Shown here in pieces: positions 1 through 9,712 of a stretch of 64,000 nucleotides of DNA; within the stretch, counting starts at the first letter, position 1, and every line of letters begins with the position of its first letter. Position numbers and translations under genes: made by a program. This DNA comes from Algibacter lectus (GTDB lineage: Bacteria > Bacteroidota > Bacteroidia > Flavobacteriales > Flavobacteriaceae), in the NCBI RefSeq assembly GCF_900112395.1, contig NZ_FOLN01000003.1, positions 310,001-374,000 of the forward strand, in the 5' to 3' direction. The notes under the pieces were generated by a model that saw only the letters and a program-made list of their open reading frames with translations, ran no database searches and was not told the DNA's origin.

Positions 1-455
1 TTTCCCCAAATATCAGCTTCCCAAGATAAATCGGCAGTAATATCATAAGTGTCTAAACCACCACTGAAAATAGATCCGAATTGACTGTTTTCTGAAAACT
101 CTTGGCGTGTATAATTAGGCCCGATACTTAATGTTGGGAAGTATCCGGCTTTACCTTGTTTTGCATAAGCTTCCGCTGAAATCATTTGTTGAATAGCAAT
201 ACGGACGTCCATGTTGTTCTCTAATCCTTCTTCTATATATTGACTTAAAAACGGATCTGTAAAAATGGTTTTCCAAGATACATCGGCCATAGAAATACTA
301 TCGGTGGGCAAATTATCTGTTCTGTATAGCGCCTCGTTAACAATTAATTCTGGGCGTTCGTACTCTTTTGCAACAAAGCAACTTTGCAAGGTCACTAAAA
401 CCAAGCCTAGTAGCATGGTTTTAGTGAAATTTTTATGTTTTATAATTGATTTCAT
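1..455 (-). CDS. TolC/NodT-type outer-membrane efflux lipoprotein, 5' part only
   Basis: Outer-membrane channel of a tripartite RND efflux system, cut by the window edge: only about 150 N-terminal residues are present. The ATG at 455 opens a lipoprotein signal ending in a Cys (VTLQSC), followed by the CusC/NodT-like start VAKEYERPEL and the stretch NNMDVRIAIQQM, typical of the first helical repeat of this family. It starts 4 bp after the stop of the RND pump, so regulator, adaptor, pump and channel form one operon. The family role is certain; the substrate cannot be told. Confidence 0.85.
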   Translation of the reverse strand, partial: MKSIIKHKNFTKTMLLGLVLVTLQSCFVAKEYERPELIVNEALYRTDNLPTDSISMADVSWKTIFTDPFLSQYIEEGLENNMDVRIAIQQMISAEAYAKQGKAGYFPTLSIGPNYTRQEFSENSQFGSIFSGGLDTYDITADLSWEADIWG

Positions 456-459
456 AATT

Positions 460-3400
460 TTATTCTTCAATAGTTTGTACTTCTGGTTTACTAGAAATTT
501 TTTCTTGTAACCACTGGAATAATATAAATAAGATTGGAATTACAAAGACTCCTAAAAGTGTTCCTATAAGTAATCCTCCAACGGCACCTGTTCCAATAGA
601 TCTATTTCCTTCAGACCCTACACCTTTTGCTAATACTAATGGCATTAACCCAAGTATAAAGGCGAATGATGTCATTAAAATAGGACGTAAACGTGATTTT
701 GCTCCATCGATAGCTGCTTCTACAATGCTTTCGCCTTTTCTTCGTTTTTGCAGTGCAATTTCCACAATAAGAATGGCGTTTTTGGCGAGTAGACCAATAA
801 GCATAATTAAAGATATCTGGAAGTAAATGTTGTTTTCCAACCCTAAGAACTTGGTACTTATATAAGCTCCGAATACTCCAAATGGTAATGATAAAATTAC
901 AGCAAATGGTAATAGGTAACTTTCATATTGTGCACTTAATAAGAAAAATACAAATAGAATACTTAATCCGAAAATGAACATGGTTTGGTTACCTGCACTT
1001 ACTTCTTCTCGTGTTAAACCAGAATAAGCAACTGTATAATTGTTTGGTAATTTTGCCACTTCTTCCTCAATAACTCTAATCGCATCACCTGTACTAAAAC
1101 CAGCGTTTGTAGCACCAGTTATAGATGTTGAATTAAATAAGTTAAAACGAGTTACCGATTGTGGGCCATACACGCGCTCTAATTTAACAAACTGTGTAAT
1201 TGGCGTCATTTCACCAGAATCTGTACGCACATACATGCTATTTAAATCGTCAACATTTGCTCTATCATCTGGTAAAGCTTGGATATATACTCTAAATTGT
1301 TTTCCAAATCGAGAAAAATCCGAAGCATAAATTCCACCAATATATCCTTGTAATGTAGAGAATATACTATTGATAGGTACTCCTTTTTCTTTTGCTAATG
1401 GTACATTAACTTCCATTTCGTATTGTGGGTAGTTTGTACTAAAAGATGATTGTGCGTATTTAATTTCTGGATGCGCCATTAAGGCCATCGCAAATTCTTT
1501 ATTCGCTTTATCTAAGTCTTTAAACTCGCCACCAAACTTATCTAATAAATTCACTTCGAAACCAGCTGAGTTACCAAAACCACGTATACTTGGTGGTGAA
1601 AAGAAAATGATGTTGGCATCTTTTATGCCTGCGGCAACACCAAATAACTTACCAGTAATGGCTTGTACAGAGGTTGCTACATCTTCACGATCTGCCCAAT
1701 CGGCTAATTTTATAATACCAAAACCGTAGTTGCTACCCGTACCATTAATTAAACTTCTACCTTTAATAAAGTTTACAGCAACAATACCTTCAATATCTTT
1801 TATTTTACCGTATAAATCTCTAGATACAGCATCTGTTCTATCTAAAGATGATCCTTCTGGTAATGCAATGTTTGCGAAAATAATACCTCTATCTTCATTA
1901 GGTACAAATCCTGTGGGTGTTGTATTAGATGCCCAGAAAATTCCAGCAATTGCTAAAATTAATAATAAAGGAGATACCCATTTCACTTTGTATAAAAACT
2001 GAAGTGATTGACCGTAACGTTGTATTGTTGCGTTAAATCCGCGATTGAAAAGTGTGTAAAAACGTTTTAACGGGCCTTTACTTTTTAACTCTTCATCATC
2101 TTTATGAGATTTTAATAAAAGCGCGCATAATGCCGGACTTAAAGTTAATGCGTTTACTGCTGAAATTAAAATAGCAATAATTAACGTTACCCCAAATTGC
2201 TCGTAAAATACACCTGTAGGTCCTGTTACAAACGTTACCGGAATAAATACGGCTGCCATTACCAAGGTAATTGATATAATAGCACCAGAAATCTCGTTCA
2301 TGGCTACTAATGTTGCTTTTTTAGGATTCTTTTCACCTTCGTCCATTTTAGCATGCACGGCTTCCACAACCACAATAGCATCATCCACCACAATACCAAT
2401 GGCGAGTACTAACGCGAATAGCGTTAAAAGGTTTATTGAGTACCCAAAAACATTCAAGAAAAAAAACGTACCAATAATAGAAACCGGAACGGCAATTGCT
2501 GGAATTAATGTAGATCTAAAATCTTGTAAGAAGATGAATACTACTAAGAATACCAGTAAAAAGGCTTCTAATAATGTACTAATTACTTTTTCAATAGATG
2601 CATTTAAGAATAAACTGGTATCATAAGGAACAAAAACATCTAAACCTTCTGGAAGATCTTTTTTAACCGACTCTAGTGTTACTTTAATGTTTTCAATAAT
2701 TTCTCTTGCATTCGACCCTTTGGTTTGAAAAATACCCATAAAAACCGCAGGATTCCCCATACTCATAGCGTTAGCTGCATAAGATTGTGCATCTAACTCT
2801 ATAGTTGCTACATCGTTTAGACGAAGAAATTCTCCGTTTCCTAAAGCCTTAATAACAATATCTGCATATTGTTGTTCATTTTTAAAACGTCCGCTATAAG
2901 TTAATGTATATGAAAAGGCTTCACCATTATTTTGCCCCAGAGAACCTGCAGCTGCTTCTAAGTTTTGTTCAGCTAAAGCTGCTGTAATATCTGAAGGAAT
3001 TAAACCATAGGTTGCTAATTTTTCAGGTTTCAACCAAATACGCATAGCGTAATCTTGTTGAGAGAATAAACTAACATCTCCAACACCACTAATACGTTGC
3101 ATAGCAGGTACTACGTTTATTTTTAAGTAATTCTGAATAAATGTAGCATCGTAGCTTTCATTTTCAGAATACATTGAAATAAACATTAAAGCACTCGTTT
3201 CTTGCTTTTGTGTTATTACACCTGTTTGCAGTACCTCTTGAGGTAATAAAGCACTTGCTCTTGATACACGGTTTTGAACGTTAACCGCTGCAATATCTGC
3301 ATCGACTTCCTGATTAAAATAAACTGTGATTTCAGCTGTACCAGTGTTAGATGCTGTAGAGGTGATATAGCTCATCCCTTCAACACCATTAATTTGCTCT

Positions 3401-3597
3401 TCTATCGGGATAATTACACTCTCTAAAACCGTTTCTGCATTGGCCCCTGCATAAGATGCTGTTACTTTAATGGTTGGTGGTGCAATATCTGGATACTCTT
3501 CTATGGGTAGACTCGATATACTAATAACACCAAGTACTACTATGATAATAGAAATTACCGTTGAAAGAACGGGTCTTTCAATAAATGTTTTTAACAT
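460..3597 (-). CDS. RND efflux pump, HAE1 (AcrB-like) family
   Basis: Inner-membrane proton/drug antiporter of a tripartite efflux pump. At 1045 residues it has full AcrB length. The sequence starts with the usual MLKTFIERPV first membrane helix, has two large periplasmic loops, and carries the TM4 motif GIVVDDAIVVVEA with the proton-relay pair Asp405-Asp406 (AcrB Asp407/408). The second half repeats the fold, with GLLAKNAILIVE near the end. It lies between its adaptor (23 bp upstream) and a TolC-like channel (4 bp downstream). The HAE1 subclass suggests hydrophobic or amphiphilic drugs rather than metals, since the TM4 motif has no heavy-metal signature. Substrate unknown. Confidence 0.95.
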   Translation of the reverse strand: MLKTFIERPVLSTVISIIIVVLGVISISSLPIEEYPDIAPPTIKVTASYAGANAETVLESVIIPIEEQINGVEGMSYITSTASNTGTAEITVYFNQEVDADIAAVNVQNRVSRASALLPQEVLQTGVITQKQETSALMFISMYSENESYDATFIQNYLKINVVPAMQRISGVGDVSLFSQQDYAMRIWLKPEKLATYGLIPSDITAALAEQNLEAAAGSLGQNNGEAFSYTLTYSGRFKNEQQYADIVIKALGNGEFLRLNDVATIELDAQSYAANAMSMGNPAVFMGIFQTKGSNAREIIENIKVTLESVKKDLPEGLDVFVPYDTSLFLNASIEKVISTLLEAFLLVFLVVFIFLQDFRSTLIPAIAVPVSIIGTFFFLNVFGYSINLLTLFALVLAIGIVVDDAIVVVEAVHAKMDEGEKNPKKATLVAMNEISGAIISITLVMAAVFIPVTFVTGPTGVFYEQFGVTLIIAILISAVNALTLSPALCALLLKSHKDDEELKSKGPLKRFYTLFNRGFNATIQRYGQSLQFLYKVKWVSPLLLILAIAGIFWASNTTPTGFVPNEDRGIIFANIALPEGSSLDRTDAVSRDLYGKIKDIEGIVAVNFIKGRSLINGTGSNYGFGIIKLADWADREDVATSVQAITGKLFGVAAGIKDANIIFFSPPSIRGFGNSAGFEVNLLDKFGGEFKDLDKANKEFAMALMAHPEIKYAQSSFSTNYPQYEMEVNVPLAKEKGVPINSIFSTLQGYIGGIYASDFSRFGKQFRVYIQALPDDRANVDDLNSMYVRTDSGEMTPITQFVKLERVYGPQSVTRFNLFNSTSITGATNAGFSTGDAIRVIEEEVAKLPNNYTVAYSGLTREEVSAGNQTMFIFGLSILFVFFLLSAQYESYLLPFAVILSLPFGVFGAYISTKFLGLENNIYFQISLIMLIGLLAKNAILIVEIALQKRRKGESIVEAAIDGAKSRLRPILMTSFAFILGLMPLVLAKGVGSEGNRSIGTGAVGGLLIGTLLGVFVIPILFILFQWLQEKISSKPEVQTIEE

Positions 3598-3619
3598 AAC
3601 TAAATAAGTTTATGGTTTT

Positions 3620-4753
3620 CTAATTTTTAAATAATACAGCTACTGGCTTAATAGCCTCCTCAAAAGGTGTGTCTTGCGGAGCAATAGGCATTCCTGCTCT
3701 AAGTTTTCCAACTCCAGATACAATAAGTTTATCGCCTACTTTAAGTCCAGATTCAACAACATATAAGTTGCCGACTGTACCTTGTACTTTTATAATGTTA
3801 GATTTTACTTTATTATCTTGATCAACGGTGAAAACCATAATGTCTTTTTGTTGTTCAAAGGTTGCCGATTGTGGTACTATAATAGCATCTTTATATTCTA
3901 TAGGAAGTCTAATTTTACCACTGTTTCCATTGGTTAAAATTTCGTTTGGATTATCAAAAGCTGCTCTAATTTTAATAGTTCCTGTGCTTTCGTTAATTTG
4001 TCCTGTACTAGTTTGGATACGGCCAGTTTCAGAATAAACTTTTCCATTAGCTAAAACTAAACTTAAATCTGGAGAGTTTTTAATACGCTCGGCTTTGTTT
4101 TGTCCTTCATAGCGCTGTAAGTGATCGATGTATTGCGCTTCATTAAAACTGAAAAAGGCATAGACTTGGCTAATATCACTAACCGTTGTTAATGGGTTGC
4201 TATCACTTGGGCTAACTAATGCGCCTTCTCTAAAGTTAATAGCTCCAACATAACCGTCTACTGGGCTTTTAATAGTAGCATAACCAATATTAGCAGATAC
4301 ACCACTTAATGTAGCCTTCGCTTGTGCTAAATTAGCTTTTGCAGTTTCTAATTGTACGGCACTAATAATGTTTTTTTCTACTAAAGGAATTAATTTATCT
4401 ACTTCCACTTGTGCCACATTTACACGTGCTTTTGCAGCACCTGCATCTTGACTTAAAGATTGTGTTTCTAGTCTAAATAAAGGTTGACCTTTACGAACTT
4501 TTTGACCTTCATCTACTAGTACGTTTTGGATGTAACCCGAAACTTTGGCTCTTACATCACTGTTTACAATACCTTCAATATTTGTTGGATATTCTTGGTA
4601 ACCTGTTACTGTTTTTTGTTGTATTGCAGTTACTGGAAACGCAGGTGGTGGCGCTTGTTGCGTTGCGGCAGCTTGTTCTGTTTTGTTGCCACAGCTAAAA
4701 ACAACTAAAATAAGGCTTAGTGTTAATATCGAGTATAAATTATTCTTTTTCAT
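3620..4753 (-). CDS. RND efflux periplasmic adaptor lipoprotein (AcrA/MexA type)
   Basis: Membrane-fusion adaptor linking the RND pump to the outer-membrane channel. It is 377 residues. The N terminus is a lipoprotein signal with lipobox VVFSC (Cys21), so it is probably anchored to the periplasmic face of the inner membrane. The lipoyl half-motifs are visible (VRAKVSGYIQNVLVDEGQKV and later IKSPVDGYVGAINFREGALV), flanking an alpha-helical hairpin of about 60 residues (VNVAQVEVDKLIPLVEKN). The C-terminal barrel and membrane-proximal domain follow. It is the second gene of the operon, 12 bp after the regulator gene. Confidence 0.94.
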   Translation of the reverse strand: MKKNNLYSILTLSLILVVFSCGNKTEQAAATQQAPPPAFPVTAIQQKTVTGYQEYPTNIEGIVNSDVRAKVSGYIQNVLVDEGQKVRKGQPLFRLETQSLSQDAGAAKARVNVAQVEVDKLIPLVEKNIISAVQLETAKANLAQAKATLSGVSANIGYATIKSPVDGYVGAINFREGALVSPSDSNPLTTVSDISQVYAFFSFNEAQYIDHLQRYEGQNKAERIKNSPDLSLVLANGKVYSETGRIQTSTGQINESTGTIKIRAAFDNPNEILTNGNSGKIRLPIEYKDAIIVPQSATFEQQKDIMVFTVDQDNKVKSNIIKVQGTVGNLYVVESGLKVGDKLIVSGVGKLRAGMPIAPQDTPFEEAIKPVAVLFKN

Positions 4754-4765
4754 TATTCTTTAACT

Positions 4766-5269
4766 TTAAATATGGAATTGGTTGTTTATTAATTTTTCTC
4801 TTAATTCTTTTACTGAAGAGGAAGCTTCATCTATAAATTTTACATAATCGTTATGAAAACTTAAATCGAATTTATCTTCTTCTTTTTCAATTTTCAAATC
4901 GTTTTGTTTTTCCTTATATTCTTTAATTTCTAAATGTATAGAGCGTTCTTCTTGCCAATGACTTATCATTCTGTCAACATGTTGAATGATAGTTCCTTTA
5001 TTAATTATAAAATACTTTTTACGATCGCCAGTTTTTGTGAAATATTCAATTTTGTTTAAATCTTGTAGGTGATTAATATGTGTAGAGATGGTACTTTTAC
5101 TTGCGCAAAGAATACTTACCATATCTTCAAAAGTGGCACCTCTTTTTCCTGTAAGAATAACGTAAGCCAAAATACGAGCAGCAACTGGTGCTAATTGCTC
5201 TCTGGCTTCTAAATGCACGCCTAGTTTTTCAACTAAGCCCATTTTTTTTTGACAGATATTTTCTTTCAT
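4766..5269 (-). CDS. GbsR/MarR-family winged-helix regulator, probable local efflux repressor
   Basis: DNA-binding regulator of 167 residues. A MarR/GbsR-type winged helix lies at about residues 22-95: a helix-turn-helix reading TFEDMVSILCASKSTISTHI, followed by a wing with TKTGDRKKYF. The C-terminal 70 residues are charged helices suited to dimerisation. It is the first gene of the efflux operon, so it should control itself together with the adaptor, pump and channel. A perfect palindrome over the promoter at 5341-5366 is the obvious candidate operator. Repression relieved by a pump substrate is usual for such pairs but is inferred here. Confidence 0.88.
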   Translation of the reverse strand: MKENICQKKMGLVEKLGVHLEAREQLAPVAARILAYVILTGKRGATFEDMVSILCASKSTISTHINHLQDLNKIEYFTKTGDRKKYFIINKGTIIQHVDRMISHWQEERSIHLEIKEYKEKQNDLKIEKEEDKFDLSFHNDYVKFIDEASSSVKELREKLINNQFHI

Positions 5270-5330
5270 TGTTAATTGTTTTGTTATGCTTCTCTGAAAA
5301 TAAAGGGTTTATTTCCAGGTAAAATCTTTG

Positions 5331-5338
5331 CAAAGATA
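5331..5338 (-). promoter_or_regulatory. -7 element of the efflux operon promoter
   Basis: On the minus strand this reads TATCTTTG, a perfect match to the flavobacterial -7 consensus TAnnTTTG. Transcription would start near 5324 and give a leader of about 55 nt before the regulator start at 5269. No well-spaced -33 TTG is present. Confidence 0.6.
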
Positions 5339-5340
5339 TT

Positions 5341-5366
5341 TTTAGTTCGGAACAAACCGAACTAAA
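5341..5366. promoter_or_regulatory. Perfect 10-bp palindrome, candidate operator of the efflux operon
   Basis: TTTAGTTCGG, 6 bp (AACAAA), then CCGAACTAAA: a perfect inverted repeat with 10-bp arms. It lies 2 bp upstream of the -7 element and covers the -33 region, so a dimer bound here would block RNA polymerase. The adjacent GbsR/MarR-like regulator is the natural ligand (inference). Confidence 0.6.
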
Positions 5367-5391
5367 CGAAGTTAAATTGTTGTTAAAATAA

Positions 5392-5411
5392 AAAAAGCCC
5401 GTAGGCTTTTT
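5392..5411 (-). terminator. Terminator after nhaA
   Basis: On the minus strand: 8-bp stem AAAAAGCC/GGCTTTTT with a TACG tetraloop and a following T-run, 22 bp after the nhaA stop. It separates nhaA from the efflux operon promoter. Confidence 0.8.
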
Positions 5412-5433
5412 AGAAATTGTAAATAAGAATAGG

Positions 5434-6741
5434 TTAAATTTTTTGTTCTTTATTGGAGCCTATACGAAGTATAACGTAACCAATAATGGCCGAAATAAAC
5501 GAGCCAATAAGAATTCCTATTTTAGCAGAATCGATAAATTCTGGTGTAGAAACAAATGCCAAACTAGCTATAAATATAGCCATTGTAAAACCAATACCCG
5601 CTAAAAAAGCAACGCCTATAATTTGCTTGAAACTAATATCGCTAGGCACTTCTATCCATTTTAGTTTTTGGGCAAGCAATACAATAGAGGTAATCCCTAT
5701 ACCTTTTCCTAAAACTAAACATATTATTATATTGATAACTAAAGCGGTATCTAAATTATCCGAGCCAGAAATTAATACACCAGCATTTGCAAGCGCAAAA
5801 ATAGGAATGATAAAATAGGCTACCCAGCCGTGTAAACTATGCTCTAAATGCTGTAATGGCGACTGAAATTTAGCCGACCAGTCATTTAAATTATCTACAT
5901 GGCCAATTTGCTCATGCGAGAGAATGGGTTTTTTTAGCACACTAGCAGTTTTAATATTGTTGTATACATTTTCTAATTCTACCAAAAATTTAGAAGTATC
6001 AATTTTTTGTCTAATTGGTACAGAAAAAGCTAATAAAATACCTGCTATAGTTGGATGAATACCAGATTTTAAGAATAAAAACCAGATAATAATTCCGAAG
6101 AAGAACATGATGAATTTAGAATAAATCCCTTTATAAGATAGGAAGTATAAAATGGAAAGCATAGCTAGTGCAATCAACAATAAAGTGATATTGATGTTTC
6201 CACTATAAAAAATTGCGATAACTAAAACAGCTCCTATATCATCTACGATAGCGAATGCGGTTAAAAATATTTTAAGACTTAAAGGTACACGTTTACCAAG
6301 TACGTTTAGAATAGCTAATGAAAACGCAATATCTGTAGCCATGGGAATCCCCCAGCCTTTTGTGGTTTCTGGGTTTTGATTTAAAACTAAAAAGAAAATT
6401 ACCGGTACCAACATTCCTCCTAAAGCCCCAACCAATGGGAAGGCTATTTTTTTTGGAGAGTTGAGTTCGCCTATTAGTAGCTCACGTTTTATTTCTAAGC
6501 CTATTAAAAGGAAAAATATAGCCATCAATCCATCATTAATCCATAAAATTAAAGGCTTCTTGAATTCGAAAGTTTCTGTTATAATCCCTAAGTCGTATTG
6601 CCAAAGTTCTCTATAACTATCCCCATATGGCGAATTTGCCCAAACCAAAGCAAGAAGTGTAGCAAACATGAGTAGAATACCACTAAAACTTTCAATTTTT
6701 ACAAATTTTTGAAAGGGTGTAAGGAAAACTCTTTTAATCAT
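5434..6741 (-). CDS. nhaA: Na+/H+ antiporter NhaA
   Basis: Inner-membrane sodium/proton antiporter for pH and Na+ homeostasis. It is 435 residues with about 12 membrane helices. The NhaA signatures are clear: GLMAIFFLLIGLEIKREL, then MATDIAFSLAIL with Asp137, and AIVDDIGAVLVIAIFYS with the ion-binding pair Asp167-Asp168 (E. coli Asp133 and Asp163/164). A hydrophilic loop at about residues 255-300 is longer than in E. coli, a common feature in Bacteroidota. It is a single gene with its own promoter and terminator. High Na+ export demand fits a marine habitat. Confidence 0.96.
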   Translation of the reverse strand: MIKRVFLTPFQKFVKIESFSGILLMFATLLALVWANSPYGDSYRELWQYDLGIITETFEFKKPLILWINDGLMAIFFLLIGLEIKRELLIGELNSPKKIAFPLVGALGGMLVPVIFFLVLNQNPETTKGWGIPMATDIAFSLAILNVLGKRVPLSLKIFLTAFAIVDDIGAVLVIAIFYSGNINITLLLIALAMLSILYFLSYKGIYSKFIMFFFGIIIWFLFLKSGIHPTIAGILLAFSVPIRQKIDTSKFLVELENVYNNIKTASVLKKPILSHEQIGHVDNLNDWSAKFQSPLQHLEHSLHGWVAYFIIPIFALANAGVLISGSDNLDTALVINIIICLVLGKGIGITSIVLLAQKLKWIEVPSDISFKQIIGVAFLAGIGFTMAIFIASLAFVSTPEFIDSAKIGILIGSFISAIIGYVILRIGSNKEQKI

Positions 6742-7051
6742 ATAAATAAGGTTTATAAAAATAATGTTAACTCCAAATATAAGATTCCGAAATCATAAAA
6801 ACCTCACGCTATTGTTGACTTTAAAGAATATTTAACATTAAAAACAGACTGAAAAACAACCCCTTATCTAATGCCTTTTATTTAGATTCTACGATGGGGT
6901 TTTTAGAAAAACAAACTATGATATGTAATTGCAAAGCAAATTGATTAAACAATATTTAAACTACTTTAAAAAGGCGTTTCATTCTTCAATCTAAAACCGT
7001 TAAATTCGTGGCATAACAATTCGCTTACTTCAAAAATCTTAAAATTTCAAT
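6742..7051. other. Divergent intergenic region between nhaA and the S9 peptidase
   Basis: It contains the nhaA -7 box and, near 7001-7008, a weak -7-like TAAATTCG for the peptidase gene. An imperfect nested hairpin at about 6857-6905 (ATCTAA/TTAGAT inside CCCC/GGGG) is visible but too irregular to name. Nothing else is seen. Confidence 0.4.
6774..6781 (-). promoter_or_regulatory. -7 element of the nhaA promoter
   Basis: Minus strand reads TATATTTG, a perfect TAnnTTTG match, 33 bp upstream of the nhaA ATG. No clear TTG at the expected -33 position. Confidence 0.5.
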
Positions 7052-9409
7052 ATGAAACCATTTATAGCACTTTTAAGTCTTGCTTTTACAACATTTACTT
7101 TCGGGCAGGTTAATAACGATTCGGCTCTTAGCATTGATGAGATTATGCAAGGAGACGATTTTGTAGGCTATTTACCAACGCGTGTTAGCTGGGCCGACAA
7201 CAGTAAGTCTATTTATTTTAGCTGGAATCCCGATAACGATACGATTCCGTCTACTTATCAAGTGGATATTAAATCCCGAAAAATAAGTAAATCATCGTTT
7301 GAAGCGCTTAAGCAAAAATCAAATTTAGGTGAATATTCCAAAAACGGACAATGGATGGTTTACCAAAAAGATGGCGATTTGTTTTTAATGAATACCAGTA
7401 ATTATTCTAAAAAACAAATTACAAATACTATTGCTCGAGAGTTTAACCCTGTGTTTTCAGGTGATGAAAAATCGATTGTTTATAAGCGAGATAATAATTT
7501 GTTTCAATGGCATATTAGCAATGGTACTGTTACACAACTCACTAATTTTAAAGAGGGAAGTGAAAAGGAGGAGCCTAATCTTAGCGAGAAAGAGCAATGG
7601 CTAGAAGACGATCAATTACAATACTTTAATATCCTCGAAAAGCGTAAAAACGAAACTGATGCCAGAACATATAGAAACGAACAATTGGTTTCTAATCATC
7701 CTAAACCTATATTTTTAGAAGATAAAAATTTGGTTGATTTTGATATTTCGGCCGATTTAAATTTTGTAATTTATAGCTTAAGTATTCCTCAAAGGCATAA
7801 AAACACGAATGTGCCTAGTTATGTTACCGAAAGCGGTTATACTGAAAATTTAAGTGCTAGACCTAAAGTTGGGGTTACTCCAAATAGCTACGAATCTTGG
7901 ATTTTAAATATTAAAACCGGAGAGACCTATCAAATTAAAACCAATGAGCTAAGTGGTATTAAAGACAAACCAAAATACTTAAAAGAATATGCTGAAAATT
8001 CATCAGAATATAAAGATACTTTTGATGACCCGAGAGGTGTGGAAATAGGTCGTCCTGTGTTTTCTGGTAATGGAAAAGCATTAGTAAATATCACATCTCA
8101 AGATAATAAAGACCGCTGGATTATACTGGTGAATCTAGAAGATGGAAGTTTAAAACAGATTGATAAACAGCATGACGATGCATGGATTGGTGGCCCTGGA
8201 GTCGGTTGGTTTTCTCGTGCCGAAATGGGCTGGATAGATGAAAGTAACGTTTGGTTTCAGTCCGAAAAAACAGGCTATTCACACTTGTACTCAGCCAACA
8301 TAAATTCTGGTAAAATAAAAGCGTTAACTCAGGGTGAATTCGAAATTCAGGAAGTTAGCCTGTCAAAAGATCATAAAACTTTCTTTATAACAAGCAATAA
8401 AGTGAGTCCGCATGAACAGTATTTTTATCACTTACCAGCAAAAGGAGGCGAAATGCTACAAATTACATCGCGCCAAGGTGGACATGAAGTAACAGTTTCG
8501 CCAGATGAAACTAAGCTGGCTATTCGTTATTCTTACACTAATAAACCTTGGGAATTATATGTGATGCCTAACAAAGCCGGAGCGAAAATGACACAGTTAA
8601 CCGAATCTACCACCGATGCTTTTAAATCTTATAAATGGATAGATTCCGAAATTATAAACTTTACCGCTCGCGATGGGGCAAAAGTTCCTGCAACACTTTA
8701 TAAACCTACCGAAGCTAAAAAGAATGGTGCGGCTGTAATATTTGTTCATGGTGCAGGTTATTTACAAAATGTACACCGCTGGTGGCCGGGCTATTTTAGA
8801 GAATATATGTTTCATAATATTTTGGTAGATAATGGTTACACGGTTTTGGCTATAGATTATAGAGCTAGTAAAGGTTATGGTCGCGATTGGCGAACCGCGA
8901 TTTATCGCCACATGGGCGGGCAAGATTTAGACGACCAAGTAGATGGTGCTAAATACCTTATTGAAAATCAAGGTATCGATAAAGATAGACTCGGTATTTA
9001 CGGCGGGTCTTACGGCGGGTTTATTACCTTAATGGCTATGTTTAATGCGTCCGATACTTTTAAAAGTGGTGCGGCGTTGCGCTCTGTAACAGATTGGGCA
9101 CATTACAATCACGGCTATACAGCACCTATTTTAAATACACCTTTTGAAGATCCTAAAGCTTATCAACAAAGTTCGCCGTTGTATTTTGCTGAAGGTTTAA
9201 AAGGGAATTTATTAATACTTCATGGTATGGTTGATACTAATGTCCATTTTCAAGATGTGGTGCGATTATCTCAACGTTTAATTGAGCTGAAAAAAGAGAA
9301 TTGGGAATTAGCCATTTTTCCATTGGAAAGTCATGGGTTTGTTGAAGCTTCGAGCTGGTCCGATGAATACCGACGCATATTTAAACTTTTTCAGGAGACG
9401 CTTAATTAA
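7052..9409 (+). CDS. Secreted S9-family prolyl oligopeptidase / dipeptidyl peptidase IV-like enzyme
   Basis: Serine peptidase of 785 residues that should cleave short peptides, often after proline. A Sec signal (MKPFIALLSLAFTTFTFGQ) places it in the periplasm or outside. Residues about 20-540 form the beta-propeller (DPPIV_N/WD40-like), and 545-785 the alpha/beta-hydrolase. The catalytic triad is visible: Ser653 in YGGSYGGF, Asp728 in LHGMVDTNVHF, and His761 in ESHGF. The pair RPVFSGNGK and SDEYRRIFKLFQE fits S9 proteins of Bacteroidota. It is a single gene with no operon partner. The exact subfamily (S9B against S9C) is not certain. Confidence 0.92.
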   Translation: MKPFIALLSLAFTTFTFGQVNNDSALSIDEIMQGDDFVGYLPTRVSWADNSKSIYFSWNPDNDTIPSTYQVDIKSRKISKSSFEALKQKSNLGEYSKNGQWMVYQKDGDLFLMNTSNYSKKQITNTIAREFNPVFSGDEKSIVYKRDNNLFQWHISNGTVTQLTNFKEGSEKEEPNLSEKEQWLEDDQLQYFNILEKRKNETDARTYRNEQLVSNHPKPIFLEDKNLVDFDISADLNFVIYSLSIPQRHKNTNVPSYVTESGYTENLSARPKVGVTPNSYESWILNIKTGETYQIKTNELSGIKDKPKYLKEYAENSSEYKDTFDDPRGVEIGRPVFSGNGKALVNITSQDNKDRWIILVNLEDGSLKQIDKQHDDAWIGGPGVGWFSRAEMGWIDESNVWFQSEKTGYSHLYSANINSGKIKALTQGEFEIQEVSLSKDHKTFFITSNKVSPHEQYFYHLPAKGGEMLQITSRQGGHEVTVSPDETKLAIRYSYTNKPWELYVMPNKAGAKMTQLTESTTDAFKSYKWIDSEIINFTARDGAKVPATLYKPTEAKKNGAAVIFVHGAGYLQNVHRWWPGYFREYMFHNILVDNGYTVLAIDYRASKGYGRDWRTAIYRHMGGQDLDDQVDGAKYLIENQGIDKDRLGIYGGSYGGFITLMAMFNASDTFKSGAALRSVTDWAHYNHGYTAPILNTPFEDPKAYQQSSPLYFAEGLKGNLLILHGMVDTNVHFQDVVRLSQRLIELKKENWELAIFPLESHGFVEASSWSDEYRRIFKLFQETLN

Positions 9410-9712
9410 TGACTTGTTTTTCTTCATTTATAAAAGCGAATTATTTTAGATGAAGTTTGAAATATATAGCGTGCGAAATAATTATTTATTAACAATAAAC
9501 CTTTGATTATTTTGACGTTATTAATTCTCTGATAGCTGTGATAATTATTGAAAAATTCAAATTATTAGTAATCAATTGGGTAGCGTGTTTCACCTCTTTT
9601 TTCAGGTTTATATTCGGTTTTCGAGTAAAATAATTGACGTTTGTATTTTATTTTATGGTAATTTTAATGCAGAATTATCACCATGGCTTTGCGTCCATAA
9701 ATCACCCCAAAA
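9410..9712. other. Intergenic region before dinB
   Basis: About 300 bp of AT-rich DNA. I see no strong hairpin and no recognisable SOS box. A loose -7-like TAATTTTA near 9658 lies about 55 bp before dinB, with a TTG upstream near 9631. A six-codon frame (ATG GCT TTG CGT CCA TAA) just before dinB is probably chance. Confidence 0.35.

Noticed and set aside
460-3597. Several 60-110 codon open frames on the opposite strand of the RND pump, gltB, sdhA and other long genes
   Set aside because: They are antisense or out-of-frame shadows of strongly supported genes, with no domains or start signals.
6857-6905. Nested hairpin upstream of the S9 peptidase, possible riboswitch or terminator
   Set aside because: The stems are short and interrupted, there is no T-tract in a useful place, and no riboswitch class is recognisable.
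9682-9699. Six-codon frame just before dinB as a leader peptide
   Set aside because: No regulatory codon run, hairpin pair or conservation evidence; chance is likely.
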